From the NCBI RefSeq assembly GCF_000257645.1, contig NZ_AJHJ01000038.1, positions 1 through 47,965 of the forward strand: a stretch of 47,965 nt of DNA. The letters are read 5' to 3'. This DNA is from Serratia sp. M24T3 (lineage in GTDB: Bacteria > Pseudomonadota > Gammaproteobacteria > Enterobacterales > Enterobacteriaceae). The stretch's first letter is position 1; each line of letters begins with the position of its first letter. The translations under genes were made by a program, and so were the position numbers. Positions 1 through 10,785 of the stretch are shown piece by piece. Under the pieces are notes generated by a model that had not been told where the DNA came from, ran no database searches, and worked only from the letters and a program-made list of their open reading frames with translations.

Positions 1-40
1 GTTCGATGGCTTCTTTTGATATCTTAATCAGAAAATCTAA

Positions 41-51
41 ATGATAATCAT
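41..51. promoter_or_regulatory. Fur-box-like palindrome core
   Basis: The 11-base core ATGATAATCAT is a perfect match to the centre of the enterobacterial Fur consensus, but the flanks match poorly (about 13 of 19 positions overall). It lies about 230 bases before the small exported protein, so it may serve a gene left of the window. The rest of bases 1-284 shows no gene I can support. The assignment is inference from pattern only. Confidence 0.3.
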
Positions 52-284
52 CTTATTCACTTTAAGTCCTTTTACAACCGACTAGTCACTTGAGTTCGTT
101 ATCCTTTATCCGAGATCAATTTCCGTTAACCTCTGTCAGCATGGCGCAGCGTCGTTAGGATCGCGTAGGTAGTTGTAACCATGTATGTAAATAACGGTAA
201 CAAGATTGACGGCGATAGGTTTAGGTCTTATATCAGTCGGAAGAAGTTTGTAATCGTCTGTAGTTGACCCCTGAGGGGACTGAA

Positions 285-710
285 ATGAAAAAGCTTGCTG
301 CATCACTATTAACCCTGAGCCTGCTCTCACCTACGCTCGCGATGGCGCATCCGGGTGGACATGGATTCAACATTTTGCCTGATGCCGCAGCGGCCGTGGT
401 GATTGGCGGTTTAACTTACTGGGCATTGAACGGAAACTATTATCAGAAAAATGGTGATCAGTATGTTCAGGTTCAAGCTCCACCACAGAGTGAAGCTGCT
501 CCTCAGGATTACGAGCCCTCTCAAGATGAAGCCGCTCCTCAGGATGACACCCCGCCGCCACCTCAAGAGGAAGAAGAGTACGACTCTGCGCCACCAGACC
601 TTTCTCCTATCGACTTCCACGGCGAGCGTTTCTATGTCAGCCACGGGCATTATTACAAACGTGATCCATCTGGCCAGTATTTTGAAATCCCTCGCCCAGA
701 CGGACTATAA
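285..710 (+). CDS. small exported protein with G-x-Y-Y repeats
   Basis: The product is 141 aa. I chose the ATG at 285 because GAGGGG sits just upstream and the protein then begins with a textbook Sec signal peptide (MKK, hydrophobic stretch, then AMA before a histidine/glycine-rich mature start). The mature part has a short hydrophobic segment, a Pro/Gln/Glu/Asp-rich linker (about residues 65-110), and two related motifs of the form G-x-Y-Y-x(4-6)-G/D-x-Y, one on each side of the linker. This resembles small periplasmic or envelope proteins of the DUF6515 type. I do not recognise a specific function. It is followed at once by a perfect palindromic terminator and stands alone as a single transcription unit. 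Confidence 0.75.
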   Translation: MKKLAASLLTLSLLSPTLAMAHPGGHGFNILPDAAAAVVIGGLTYWALNGNYYQKNGDQYVQVQAPPQSEAAPQDYEPSQDEAAPQDDTPPPPQEEEEYDSAPPDLSPIDFHGERFYVSHGHYYKRDPSGQYFEIPRPDGL

Positions 711-730
711 CGTTTTTCAAAAACAACAAT

Positions 731-755
731 AGCAGGCCTAGGCCTGCTGTTTTTA
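731..755 (+). terminator. intrinsic terminator after exported protein gene
   Basis: Bases 731-748 form a perfect 18-base palindrome (AGCAGGCCT/AGGCCTGCT) followed by G and a run of five T. It lies between the 285-710 gene and the convergent 775-1950 gene, so it could also slow transcription arriving from the right. Confidence 0.75.
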
Positions 756-774
756 GCTGCTAAAGCGTCTGCGA

Positions 775-1950
775 TTAAGCTTTGTGAGAAACCGGCGGTA
801 CTGGCTCACGGTCCCCGGCATAGTCGGGTAGTTTAACTTTATAAATCTTGTAAGGCCGCTGCACCAGATCTTTACCTCCCGGCCCACGGTTATAAGCAAG
901 TCTGGCAGTCTGCGGACACGGAATATATAGCTCACGCTGATGGCTAATAAACAGCGCGTCCGGCCCCCAAATCCTGTCATCCTCGACAATTACTTTTAAA
1001 TCCCCGTCTGGGGTCAGCATGATCACCCTTGGTCGCTGGGCCTCAGCCATGTAAATATTGCCTTTGTTATCAATCGCTGTGCCAGAAAGTGCCGGAGTAT
1101 CGTAAACAAACTCAACCTGTTGTCCTAACGCCTGTTCAGAAAGCTTTTCATCACGTAGGGACGCAGTGGGAACCCGATACATTGGGCCTGACAATGTTTG
1201 ATAATAGAGCCATTTACCATCCGGGCTAAGCTCGATGGGATCGGAATTCACCACCTTCGGGCTGCCATCATCTTTCTGAAGCACTGTTCCGGTCTCATCC
1301 ATCGCCGGACGTTCCAGTTTGGCTTTTATCGAGGGGTGATTTCCTAATCGACGCCATGATTTACCGCTCTCGAGATCGGTATAAATAATACCGCCCAGTC
1401 CGGAATCAGTGAAATAAGCATATTTAGAATCAAGACGCAGATCATTGATGTTACCGCCCTTGGGAAGGACGTGTTCGTCGAAGGTGATTTTTTTCAGCAA
1501 TTTCCCTGTTTTGGTATCAAATTGCAGGATTTTTTGCGCCTTACGGTCGAGTTTTGGATCGCCCTGATCGACCACCCAAAGTGTATCGTCATCGAAAATA
1601 TGAACCGTATTGATTAAAACAAAAGCGTCGTCACCAGGTTGGCCGGGCTGCCATTCATTCCAGCTTCCGCCAGGGAAAGGTTTGAGAGTGCCATCAGGAA
1701 GTAATTCAGCGACTGAGGGGGTTTTTTCATTGGTTGGCCAGCGAGGTAAGCCAACAAAATTGCGACCGGTGCTGGTTACGGCTATAGCATTTGATAGCCA
1801 ACGCAGACTGGCAACCTGCTTTAGCTCAGAACCAAGCCCCTTGCTTAGGCCATAATCCGTTGCTGCAAATGCCTGCGCCAAATTAGTACCAAGTAATGCC
1901 ATGGAACCCGTTGTGAGCAAAGAAGCTTTAAAGAAATCTCTTCTGTTCAT
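775..1950 (-). CDS. Tat-exported MRJP/Yellow-like (L-dopachrome tautomerase-related) protein
   Basis: The product is 391 aa. The N-terminus NRRDFFKAS followed by a hydrophobic stretch and A-x-A is a twin-arginine (Tat) signal, implying export in folded form. The start has a good ribosome site (AGAGGAAA). The mature protein aligns along its length with the protein at 35275-36408: the N-terminal W-x-x-x-x-V-T block, the NEWxPxxP segment, L-W-x-x-D-x-G, and the C-terminal phrase Y-P/R-x-K-I-Y-K-x-x-L-P. These are features of the major royal jelly protein/Yellow beta-propeller family. Bacterial members are annotated as L-dopachrome tautomerase-related, but their substrate is unknown. It is transcribed alone, convergent with the small exported protein gene. 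The family call is firm and the activity is not. Confidence 0.8.
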   Translation of the reverse strand: MNRRDFFKASLLTTGSMALLGTNLAQAFAATDYGLSKGLGSELKQVASLRWLSNAIAVTSTGRNFVGLPRWPTNEKTPSVAELLPDGTLKPFPGGSWNEWQPGQPGDDAFVLINTVHIFDDDTLWVVDQGDPKLDRKAQKILQFDTKTGKLLKKITFDEHVLPKGGNINDLRLDSKYAYFTDSGLGGIIYTDLESGKSWRRLGNHPSIKAKLERPAMDETGTVLQKDDGSPKVVNSDPIELSPDGKWLYYQTLSGPMYRVPTASLRDEKLSEQALGQQVEFVYDTPALSGTAIDNKGNIYMAEAQRPRVIMLTPDGDLKVIVEDDRIWGPDALFISHQRELYIPCPQTARLAYNRGPGGKDLVQRPYKIYKVKLPDYAGDREPVPPVSHKA

Positions 1951-2038
1951 ACCATTTCCTCTGAGTTAAAAAATTCGAATTTTTATTTCAAAAGTTTAAC
2001 GAACGGAAATAATTATATGTACAGATGAAAATTTTGTA

Positions 2039-2064
2039 TAAAAAAGCCCGAGTTATCGGGCTTT
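2039..2064 (-). terminator. intrinsic terminator of the fabF-like gene
   Basis: The stem AAGCCCGA/TCGGGCTT has a four-base loop and is followed on the minus strand by a run of U. It lies just downstream of the ketosynthase stop codon. Confidence 0.8.
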
Positions 2065-2084
2065 ATGGCACTAAATGAAAAAAA

Positions 2085-3359
2085 TCAAGCTTCCCAGCGT
2101 TTCAACAGTACGCAGGCATTAACACCACCGAAGCCGAAACCGTTAGATAATGCATAGTTAATTTCATGCGGCTGAGCGGTATTACCTATGATATTCAGGC
2201 CTTCTGCTGCTGGATCTTTGTTATCCAGGTTCAGCGTTGGTGGCACGATTTGGTCGCGGACGGCCAAAACGGTGAAGATAGTTTCCAGACCACCTGCCGC
2301 GCCCAGCAAATGACCGGTCGCTGACTTGGTAGAAGTAATGGCCAGCTTGTCACCAGTGCCGAACAGATTTTTGATGGCATTGATTTCGCCGAGATCGCCA
2401 ACTGGAGTTGAAGTCGCGTGAGCGTTCAAGTGATCGACCTGCTCAGGCTTAAGTCCACCCTGACGCAAAGCGATTTTCATTGCACGGCCTGCACCGTTGC
2501 CGTCTTCTGCACCGGAAGTCATGTGATAAGCATCACCGCTGGTGCCGTAACCGATGATTTCGGCCAATGGTTTTGCACCACGCGCCAAAGCATGTTCCAG
2601 CTCTTCAATCACCAAAATGCCCGCACCTTCACCCATCACGAAACCATCACGCGCGCTGTCAAACGGACGCGACGCTTTTTCAGGATGATCTTCATGACCA
2701 GTAGACATGGCTTTTGCCGCGGCAAAGCTGCCCAGGGTCACAGTATCGATAGTCGCTTCAGCGCCGCCACACAGGGCAACGTCGGCTTCATCATTGCGAA
2801 TCAAACGAACAGCATCGCCAATTGCCTGCACGCCAGCCGCACACGCAGTTACCGGAGCGCCAATTGGCCCCTTGAACTGATGTTTAATGGAAACCTGACC
2901 CGCAGCGAGATTGACCAAGAATGAAGGAATAGTAAATGGAGACAGACGCTTAGGACCGCGCTGGTCGTTGGTTCTTACTGCATTGGTAATTGCCGGGAAA
3001 CCACCGATACCTGAGCCAATAACTGTAGCTGCGCGCTCTTGCTGCTCAGGAGTTTCAGCTTTAAAACCAGACTGCGCGAGCGCTTTGTCTGCAGCAGCCA
3101 TAGCGAAAAGAATAAAACGGTCCATCTTCTTCTGGTCTTTTGGCAAAACGTGTAAGTCAGGATCGAACCCAGACTCAGGGTCTTGCTCAAGCGATAATAC
3201 CTGGCCACCAATTTTAACAGTCAGGGTCTCGCAAATTTCAGCAGGCAGAACACCAACGCCTGACTGACCGGCAAGCAGTCGTTTCCAAATGGTTTCGATA
3301 TCACAGCCGAGCGGGCTCACCGCCCCCATGCCAGTAATTACTACGCGACGATGAGTCAT
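2085..3359 (-). CDS. FabF-like 3-oxoacyl-ACP synthase (solitary paralogue)
   Basis: The product is 424 aa, starting at the ATG preceded by GTAGAGGAAT; an in-frame upstream start (3380) lacks such a site. It is a thiolase-fold ketosynthase with the Cys-His-His triad visible: Cys173 in VTACAAG, His314 in NAHATSTPVGD and His350 in SATGHLLGAAGG. These enzymes condense malonyl-ACP with acyl-ACP. The gene is not in a fab cluster. It follows a TetR regulator on the same strand after 68 bases, so it is probably a second, regulated copy rather than the housekeeping FabF. Its role could be in adjusting chain length or unsaturation, or in a special acyl product; that is inference. Confidence 0.85.
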   Translation of the reverse strand: MTHRRVVITGMGAVSPLGCDIETIWKRLLAGQSGVGVLPAEICETLTVKIGGQVLSLEQDPESGFDPDLHVLPKDQKKMDRFILFAMAAADKALAQSGFKAETPEQQERAATVIGSGIGGFPAITNAVRTNDQRGPKRLSPFTIPSFLVNLAAGQVSIKHQFKGPIGAPVTACAAGVQAIGDAVRLIRNDEADVALCGGAEATIDTVTLGSFAAAKAMSTGHEDHPEKASRPFDSARDGFVMGEGAGILVIEELEHALARGAKPLAEIIGYGTSGDAYHMTSGAEDGNGAGRAMKIALRQGGLKPEQVDHLNAHATSTPVGDLGEINAIKNLFGTGDKLAITSTKSATGHLLGAAGGLETIFTVLAVRDQIVPPTLNLDNKDPAAEGLNIIGNTAQPHEINYALSNGFGFGGVNACVLLKRWEA

Positions 3360-3427
3360 AAATATTCCTCTACGGATCATTCCATTAAAAGTTTAGATGT
3401 GAGTAGCACACGTTTTTATAAGTCTGG

Positions 3428-4048
3428 TCATTTCACCAAACTTCGTAAAACTAAATTTGTAATTACTACAACTCGCTCTTCCAACTGCTCAGGGGTCTTT
3501 TCCTCAAGCATTAGCGGATGCGAAAATGGTGTCATCACGCTGGCAATCGCCATACAGACTTCATCCAGCGGCGTTTCAGATTCGAATTCGCCTGATTCAC
3601 GCCCTTCGAAAATTACCTGTTTCAAAATACTATAAAGCGCAGCGCGGTGATTATTAGCCGAATCCCAATGGTTTGCTGCCGCTACAGCAGCGATATCATG
3701 CAGTTTCCGCTCTTCGAAAAACAACGCCAAACTCTTGATTAACAGTGAGGCAAATAGCTCTCGCAACCGGTCCGATGCAGATTGTTTGCTCTGCGCAATC
3801 TCTCTGAGTGCATCGTCGATTTGTCCCAGGCAATGAGTGCAAACGGCCTCACCAATAGCCTGTTTAGATTCAAAAAATTTGTAAACGTAAGCGCTTGAAA
3901 CACCAATAGCCTTCGCCAAATCTGCCACTGAAGTCTTCGAATAACCATAGTGGCGAAAATGATCCAGCGCAGCCTGAATTATCTGCTCTCGGCGTTCATG
4001 CAACGCAGGACCACGCTGCGGCAACACAACCGGGATTTCATGTTTCAT
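3428..4048 (-). CDS. TetR/AcrR-family transcriptional regulator
   Basis: The product is 206 aa. The N-terminal helix-turn-helix is typical of TetR (RREQIIQAALDHFRHYGY, then TSVADLAKAIGVSSAYVYKFF, about residues 20-60). The C-terminal ligand domain is all-helical and not recognisable. It lies 68 bases upstream of the FabF-like gene on the same strand, so the two likely form one transcript with the ketosynthase as target and autoregulation likely. A perfect TATAAT lies upstream of its start. The ligand may be an acyl compound, but this is guesswork from the neighbour. Confidence 0.85.
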   Translation of the reverse strand: MKHEIPVVLPQRGPALHERREQIIQAALDHFRHYGYSKTSVADLAKAIGVSSAYVYKFFESKQAIGEAVCTHCLGQIDDALREIAQSKQSASDRLRELFASLLIKSLALFFEERKLHDIAAVAAANHWDSANNHRAALYSILKQVIFEGRESGEFESETPLDEVCMAIASVMTPFSHPLMLEEKTPEQLEERVVVITNLVLRSLVK

Positions 4049-4063
4049 GCAGCACTCCAGGGC

Positions 4064-4097
4064 ATTATAAAAGCTAGATGTTTAGTTTGAGTTTACA
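4064..4097 (-). promoter_or_regulatory. tetR promoter and possible operator
   Basis: On the minus strand TATAAT (4064-4069) lies 16-21 bases before the tetR start codon. The imperfect inverted repeat TGTTTAG...ACA at 4079-4097 lies in the spacer/-35 region, where a self-repressing TetR would bind. Only about half of the arm positions pair, so the operator is tentative. Bases 4098-4330 are AT-rich with nothing else recognisable. Confidence 0.4.
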
Positions 4098-4332
4098 GGT
4101 GATAAATATACACATTCGTCACCATAACCCCTAGAAGTTTTATTCAAGGAGATTTACTGCGAGGGATTAATAGATATTCAAGAGGATTTTTATGCAATAA
4201 AAAGTAATGCCAATATAAAATTAATTGTTAAAAAATCCAATTAAATAAGCATCTTATTATACTTATACATTAGATTAAATAATTTGAAGTGGCTGTTTTA
4301 AAAAAACTCAGTCGAGGCTCCCCTCAAAGCTA

Positions 4333-4352
4333 ATTACTCTATAGTGAGTAAT
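4333..4352. promoter_or_regulatory. palindrome before yicG
   Basis: Seven-base arms ATTACTC and GAGTAAT flank TATAGT, a possible -10 element, 28 bases before the yicG start codon. A repressor site overlapping the promoter would look like this. No known regulator is recognised. Confidence 0.35.
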
Positions 4353-4379
4353 CTTCCGCGTATTTGACTGGCGAAATCT

Positions 4380-4997
4380 ATGTTGCTCACTGTTCTTTAT
4401 ATCATTGGCATAACTGCCGAAGCGATGACTGGCGCGCTTGCGGCTGGCCGTAGAAAGATGGATGTTTTCGGCGTCATTATCATTGCCTGCGCCACAGCAA
4501 TAGGCGGTGGTACTGTGCGCGATATGGTATTAGGGCACTACCCTCTAGGCTGGGTGAAACATCCACAATATGTTCTGATTGTTGCTGCTGCAGCTATTGT
4601 GACCACTTGGCTAGCACCTTTGATGAAGCATCTGCGCAAACTGTTTCTGGTGCTCGATGCTCTGGGCTTGGTGGTGTTTTCTATCATAGGTACACAAATC
4701 GCACTGGATACCGGTCATGGCCCGCTGATTGCCTCTATCGCCGCTGTCATCACAGGCGTTTTTGGTGGCGTGCTTCGCGACATGCTGTGCAATCAAATTC
4801 CTTTAGTGTTTCAAAAAGAGATTTACGGCGGCATCTCCTTTGCTTCAGCCTGGATCTACATTTTCTTGCAATATCTGTCCGTGCCACAAAATCTGGTAGT
4901 TATCGCAACGCTGTTAATTGGCTTTGCCGCCCGCCTGCTGGCGCTGCGCTTTAAGCTTGGCTTACCTGTGTTTAACTACCCGGATTCTGAACACTAG
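4380..4997 (+). CDS. yicG: YicG, TRIC-type channel/UPF0126 membrane protein
   Basis: The product is 205 aa with about seven hydrophobic segments. It contains the duplicated family motif: G-G-G-T-V-R-D at about residue 41 and G-V-F-G-G-V-L-R-D in the second half, each beginning a re-entrant half. The family (UPF0126, trimeric intracellular cation channel type) has potassium-channel structures from prokaryotes, but the physiological role of YicG is unknown. It lies convergent with ligB, with four bases between stop codons, as in E. coli. The ribosome site upstream is weak. Confidence 0.9.
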   Translation: MLLTVLYIIGITAEAMTGALAAGRRKMDVFGVIIIACATAIGGGTVRDMVLGHYPLGWVKHPQYVLIVAAAAIVTTWLAPLMKHLRKLFLVLDALGLVVFSIIGTQIALDTGHGPLIASIAAVITGVFGGVLRDMLCNQIPLVFQKEIYGGISFASAWIYIFLQYLSVPQNLVVIATLLIGFAARLLALRFKLGLPVFNYPDSEH

Positions 4998-5001
4998 CAG
5001 T

Positions 5002-6747
<1,746 letters not shown>

Positions 6748-7002
6748 TCAATGCCTTTACCTTTGCCATAACCAGCGGCATTGAACATTCTTTCGAGAGG
6801 TCGCGGAAACTTATTTCAGAATTACATAATTGCCATTTATTAATGGAATAAGCCTCGCAAAAAGATGAGTCAGGGCTGTTTTATGCCGATTACTTGCGTT
6901 CAAATGTGTCGGAACGCTGCACCCTAAGCGGTGAACGTGTATACTGTGCCGAAGATCACTCTTCTGTATTTTCATTTCAACCCAATCAGCTGAAACGTCA
7001 AC

Positions 7003-7626
7003 ATGGTCCAAGGCACTTTATATATTGTCTCCGCCCCCAGTGGAGCAGGTAAATCAAGTCTGATTCAGGCTTACCTAAAAACTCAACCGCTCTACGATAC
7101 GCAGGTCTCGATTTCTCACACAACCCGTCAAGTCAGGCCGGGCGAGAATCACGGCGAGCATTATTATTTTGTCTCCAAAGACGAATTCTGCGAGATGATC
7201 GAGAGAGATGAGTTTTTAGAACATGCGCAAGTGTTCGATAATTATTACGGCACTTCCCGCAAAGCCATTGAGCAGGTTTTAGCTTCTGGCGTTGATGTAT
7301 TTTTAGATATCGACTGGCAGGGCGCGCAGCAGATTCGCCAGCGCATGCCTCAGGCGCGCAGTATTTTCGTGCTGCCTCCGTCGAAAGATGAACTCGATCG
7401 CCGCCTTCGTGGCCGCAATCAAGACAGTGAAGAAGTTATCGCTAAACGCATGGCTCAAGCCGTTGCTGAAATGACGCACTTTGCTGAATATGACTATTTA
7501 ATTGTGAATGATGATTTTGATTTGGCTTTATCCGATCTTAAAACCATTATTCGTGCAGAACGTCTTCGTCTGAGCCGTCAAAAGCTCCGTCATGACGGAT
7601 TAATCACCAAACTATTGGCAGACTGA
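7003..7626 (+). CDS. gmk: guanylate kinase
   Basis: The 207-aa enzyme phosphorylates GMP to GDP with ATP and is essential for GTP, dGTP and (p)ppGpp supply. The P-loop SAPSGAGKS is at residues 10-18, and the GMP-binding region follows ([11 protein letters not shown], then GEHYYFV). It is first in the gmk-rpoZ-spoT-trmH-recG run. The ribosome site is poor. TATACT at 6940-6945 is a plausible -10 element with no good -35, and the remaining 6724-6939 stretch shows no gene. Confidence 0.97.
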   Translation: MVQGTLYIVSAPSGAGKSSLIQAYLKTQPLYDTQVSISHTTRQVRPGENHGEHYYFVSKDEFCEMIERDEFLEHAQVFDNYYGTSRKAIEQVLASGVDVFLDIDWQGAQQIRQRMPQARSIFVLPPSKDELDRRLRGRNQDSEEVIAKRMAQAVAEMTHFAEYDYLIVNDDFDLALSDLKTIIRAERLRLSRQKLRHDGLITKLLAD

Positions 7627-7680
7627 AGACACTTTCAGTATTATGCCCAGTCTTTCGTCACCCTGTGGAGTAGCACATAT

Positions 7681-7962
7681 ATGGCACGCGTAACTGTTCA
7701 AGACGCTGTAGAAAAAATTGGTAACCGTTTTGACCTGGTGTTGGTGGCTGCTCGTCGCGCTCGCCAGCTGCAATCTGGTGGTAAAGATCCACTGGTCGCT
7801 GAAGAAAACGACAAATTCACCGTTATTGCCCTGCGTGAAATCGAAGAAGGTCTGATCACCAATCAGATCCTCGACGCTCGCGATCGTCAGGAGCAAAAAG
7901 ACCAAGAAGCCACTGAGATTCAAGCGGTTACTGCTATCGCCGAAGGTCGCCGTCCAACCTAA
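7681..7962 (+). CDS. rpoZ: RNA polymerase omega subunit
   Basis: The 93-aa protein starts [21 protein letters not shown], the conserved omega N-terminus. It chaperones the beta-prime subunit into RNA polymerase and forms part of the first ppGpp-binding site. It lies between gmk and spoT, the classic order. It starts at an ATG preceded by GTGGAG and ends 14 bases before spoT. Confidence 0.97.
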   Translation: MARVTVQDAVEKIGNRFDLVLVAARRARQLQSGGKDPLVAEENDKFTVIALREIEEGLITNQILDARDRQEQKDQEATEIQAVTAIAEGRRPT

Positions 7963-7976
7963 TCAGCGGGTCTATC

Positions 7977-10085
7977 TTGTACATCTTTGAAAGCCTGAAT
8001 CAGCTGATTCAAAAATACCTGCCAGAGGACCAGATCAAGCGCCTCGTGCAGGCATACCTCGTCGCGCGGGACGCGCACGAGGGTCAGACACGCTCGAGCG
8101 GTGAGCCGTACATTACTCACCCGGTAGCCGTGGCCTGTATCTTAGCTGAAATGAGACTCGACCATGAGACCTTGATGGCGGCGCTATTACATGACGTCAT
8201 TGAAGACACGCCTGCGACTTACCAAGACATGGAGCAGTTATTTGGTAAAAGCGTGGCCGAACTGGTTGAAGGTGTTTCAAAGCTAGACAAGCTGAAATTC
8301 CGCGACAAAAAGGAAGCCCAGGCGGAGAACTTCCGCAAGATGATCATGGCGATGGTGCAAGATATCCGCGTCATTTTGATCAAACTGGCTGACCGCACCC
8401 ATAATATGCGCACGCTGGGTTCTCTTCGCCCGGACAAACGTCGCCGCATTGCCCGTGAAACGCTGGAGATATACAGTCCTCTGGCGCACAGGCTGGGTAT
8501 ACATCACCTTAAAACCGAGCTTGAAGAGCTAGGTTTTGAGGCGCTTTACCCCAATCGCTATCGCGTTATCAAAGAAGTGGTGAAAGCCGCGCGTGGTAAC
8601 CGTAAAGAGATGATCCAGAAAATCCTCTCCGAGATTGAGGGACGCCTGACCGAAGCCGGCATTCAATGTCGTGTTAGCGGGCGTGAAAAGCACCTCTACT
8701 CGATTTACCTCAAGATGCACCTGAAAGAGCAGCGTTTCCATTCCATTATGGATATCTATGCTTTTCGAGTGATCGTAAAGGAAGTCGATACCTGCTATCG
8801 CGTTCTCGGACAGGCCCATAGCCTCTATAAGCCTCGTCCGGGCAGAGTCAAAGATTATATTGCCATTCCAAAAGCCAACGGCTATCAATCGCTGCATACT
8901 TCTTTGATAGGCCCGCACGGCGTGCCTGTTGAGGTACAGATCCGTACTGAAGATATGGATCAGATGGCAGAAATGGGTGTGGCAGCGCACTGGGCTTATA
9001 AAGAGAACGGCGAAAGCAACGGCACAACGGCACAAATCCGCGCACAGCGCTGGTTGCAGAGCCTGCTTGAGTTACAGCAGAGTGCGGGTAACTCCTTTGA
9101 ATTCATCGAGAGCGTTAAATCTGACCTCTTCCCTGATGAAATCTATGTCTTTACTCCGGAAGGCCGCATTGTCGAGCTGCCTGCTGGCGCAACACCGGTC
9201 GACTTTGCTTATGCAGTACACACCGATATAGGTCATGCCTGTGTAGGTGCGCGCGTCGACAGACAGCCTTATCCGCTTTCGCAGCCGCTGACCAGCGGCC
9301 AGACCATAGAGATCATTACTGCTCCGGGCGCGCGTCCGAATGCGGCGTGGCTAAACTTTGTGGTCAGTTCCAGAGCGCGAGCAAAAATTCGCCAGATGCT
9401 GAAAAATCTTAAACGTGACGATTCCGTTTCACTGGGTCGCCGTTTGTTGAATCACGCATTTGGTAGCGGTCGTAAAATCAGCGATCTGCCGCCAGAAAAC
9501 ATCCGCAAAGAGCTTGATCGCATGAAGCTCGGCGAGATGGACGACCTGCTGGCCGAAATCGGTCTGGGCAACGCCATGAGTCTGGTGGTGGCTAAAAACC
9601 TAATGGGCGACCAGTCATCAATGGCGACCTCGGGTTCTCGCAATCTGCCAATCAAGGGTGCAGAAGGCGTACTTATCACCTTCGCCAAGTGTTGCCGTCC
9701 GATTCCGGGTGACCCGATTATTGCTCACGTCAGTCCAGGCAAAGGTTTGGTAGTACACCATGAATCGTGCCGTAACATCCGTGGCTACCAGAAAGAGCCT
9801 GAGAAATTTATGGCCGTGGAATGGGATGACCAGGAAACTGAGCAAGAATTTATCGCCGAAATTAAAGTCGATATGTTCAATCATCAGGGTGGATTAGCGA
9901 ATCTGACCGCCGCGATTAATGCCGCACAGTCAAATATTCAGAGCCTGAGCAGCGAAGAAAAAGACGGTCGCGTCTACAGCGCGATTATTCGCCTGAGTAC
10001 TCGTGACCGCGTACATCTGGCCAACATTATGCGTAAAATTCGTATCATGCCGGATGTGATTAAAGTTACCCGTAATAGAAACTGA
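7977..10085 (+). CDS. spoT: bifunctional (p)ppGpp hydrolase/synthetase SpoT
   Basis: The product is 702 aa. The order is: HD hydrolase domain with the His72-Asp73 pair in ALLHDVIEDT, a synthetase domain (IYLKMHLKE...DIYAFRVIV, about 240-340), TGS domain (EIYVFTPEGRIVELPAGATPVDFAYAVH, about 385-415), zinc-finger/RIS region (FAKCCRPIPGD), and a C-terminal ACT domain. The start is TTG, with residues MYIFESLNQLIQ matching E. coli SpoT; the initiation site is weak, suggesting low or coupled translation. It balances the alarmone during carbon, iron and fatty-acid starvation. Confidence 0.97.
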   Translation: MYIFESLNQLIQKYLPEDQIKRLVQAYLVARDAHEGQTRSSGEPYITHPVAVACILAEMRLDHETLMAALLHDVIEDTPATYQDMEQLFGKSVAELVEGVSKLDKLKFRDKKEAQAENFRKMIMAMVQDIRVILIKLADRTHNMRTLGSLRPDKRRRIARETLEIYSPLAHRLGIHHLKTELEELGFEALYPNRYRVIKEVVKAARGNRKEMIQKILSEIEGRLTEAGIQCRVSGREKHLYSIYLKMHLKEQRFHSIMDIYAFRVIVKEVDTCYRVLGQAHSLYKPRPGRVKDYIAIPKANGYQSLHTSLIGPHGVPVEVQIRTEDMDQMAEMGVAAHWAYKENGESNGTTAQIRAQRWLQSLLELQQSAGNSFEFIESVKSDLFPDEIYVFTPEGRIVELPAGATPVDFAYAVHTDIGHACVGARVDRQPYPLSQPLTSGQTIEIITAPGARPNAAWLNFVVSSRARAKIRQMLKNLKRDDSVSLGRRLLNHAFGSGRKISDLPPENIRKELDRMKLGEMDDLLAEIGLGNAMSLVVAKNLMGDQSSMATSGSRNLPIKGAEGVLITFAKCCRPIPGDPIIAHVSPGKGLVVHHESCRNIRGYQKEPEKFMAVEWDDQETEQEFIAEIKVDMFNHQGGLANLTAAINAAQSNIQSLSSEEKDGRVYSAIIRLSTRDRVHLANIMRKIRIMPDVIKVTRNRN

Positions 10086-10089
10086 CCTG

Positions 10090-10785
10090 ATGACTCCTGA
10101 ACGTTATGCGCGCATACGCGAAATGCTGGCAGCCCGACAACCTGATCTGACCGTTTGTATGGAACAGGTACATAAACCGCATAACGTTTCAGCCGTGATT
10201 CGCACCGCCGATGCCGTAGGCGTCAATGAAGTCCACGCCGTTTGGCCCACCAGCAGAATGAAAACCCAAGGCTCTTTTGCTGCCGGGGCCAATAGCTGGG
10301 TGCAGGTTAAAACGCATAAAACAATTCAGGAAGCCGTTGCCAAAATGAAGGCAATGGGTATGCAGATTTTAGCGACCAACTTGTCAGAGAAAGCCGTAGA
10401 TTTCCGCGCCATAGACTATACCCGCCCGACCTGTATTCTCCTCGGTCAGGAAAAAACGGGTATCACCCCCGAAGCTTTAGCTCTGGCAGACAGCGATATC
10501 ATCATCCCTATGGTCGGCATGGTGCAATCACTCAACGTTTCGGTGGCCTCGGCGCTGATTCTCTATGAGGCCCAGCGCCAACGGGAAAATGCCGGGATGT
10601 ATCAGCGCGAAACCAGCCTGTTAAAAGAAAAAGAACAGCAACGCCTGCTGTTCGAAGGGGGTTATCCGGTGCTGGCCAATGTTGCCAAGCGAAAAAAACT
10701 GCCTCGCCCGTTTATTGACGAGACTGGCAGTATTGTCGCTGACGATGCCTGGTGGGCCGCTATGCAAATGACGGTTGCCAGATGA
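10090..10785 (+). CDS. trmH: tRNA (guanosine-18)-2'-O-methyltransferase
   Basis: The 231-aa SPOUT methyltransferase modifies Gm18 in the tRNA D-loop. The SPOUT knot motifs are visible: N-x-S-A-V-x-R-T-A-D near residue 33, LLGQEKTGI near 119, and IPMVGMVQSLNVSVA near 140. It starts four bases after the spoT stop and overlaps recG by four bases (ATGA), so translation is coupled. Confidence 0.96.
   Translation: MTPERYARIREMLAARQPDLTVCMEQVHKPHNVSAVIRTADAVGVNEVHAVWPTSRMKTQGSFAAGANSWVQVKTHKTIQEAVAKMKAMGMQILATNLSEKAVDFRAIDYTRPTCILLGQEKTGITPEALALADSDIIIPMVGMVQSLNVSVASALILYEAQRQRENAGMYQRETSLLKEKEQQRLLFEGGYPVLANVAKRKKLPRPFIDETGSIVADDAWWAAMQMTVAR

Noticed and set aside
2418-3267. Long plus-strand open frames (up to 168 codons) inside the ketosynthase gene
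   Set aside because: They are antisense to a gene with clear catalytic motifs and show no protein-family features.
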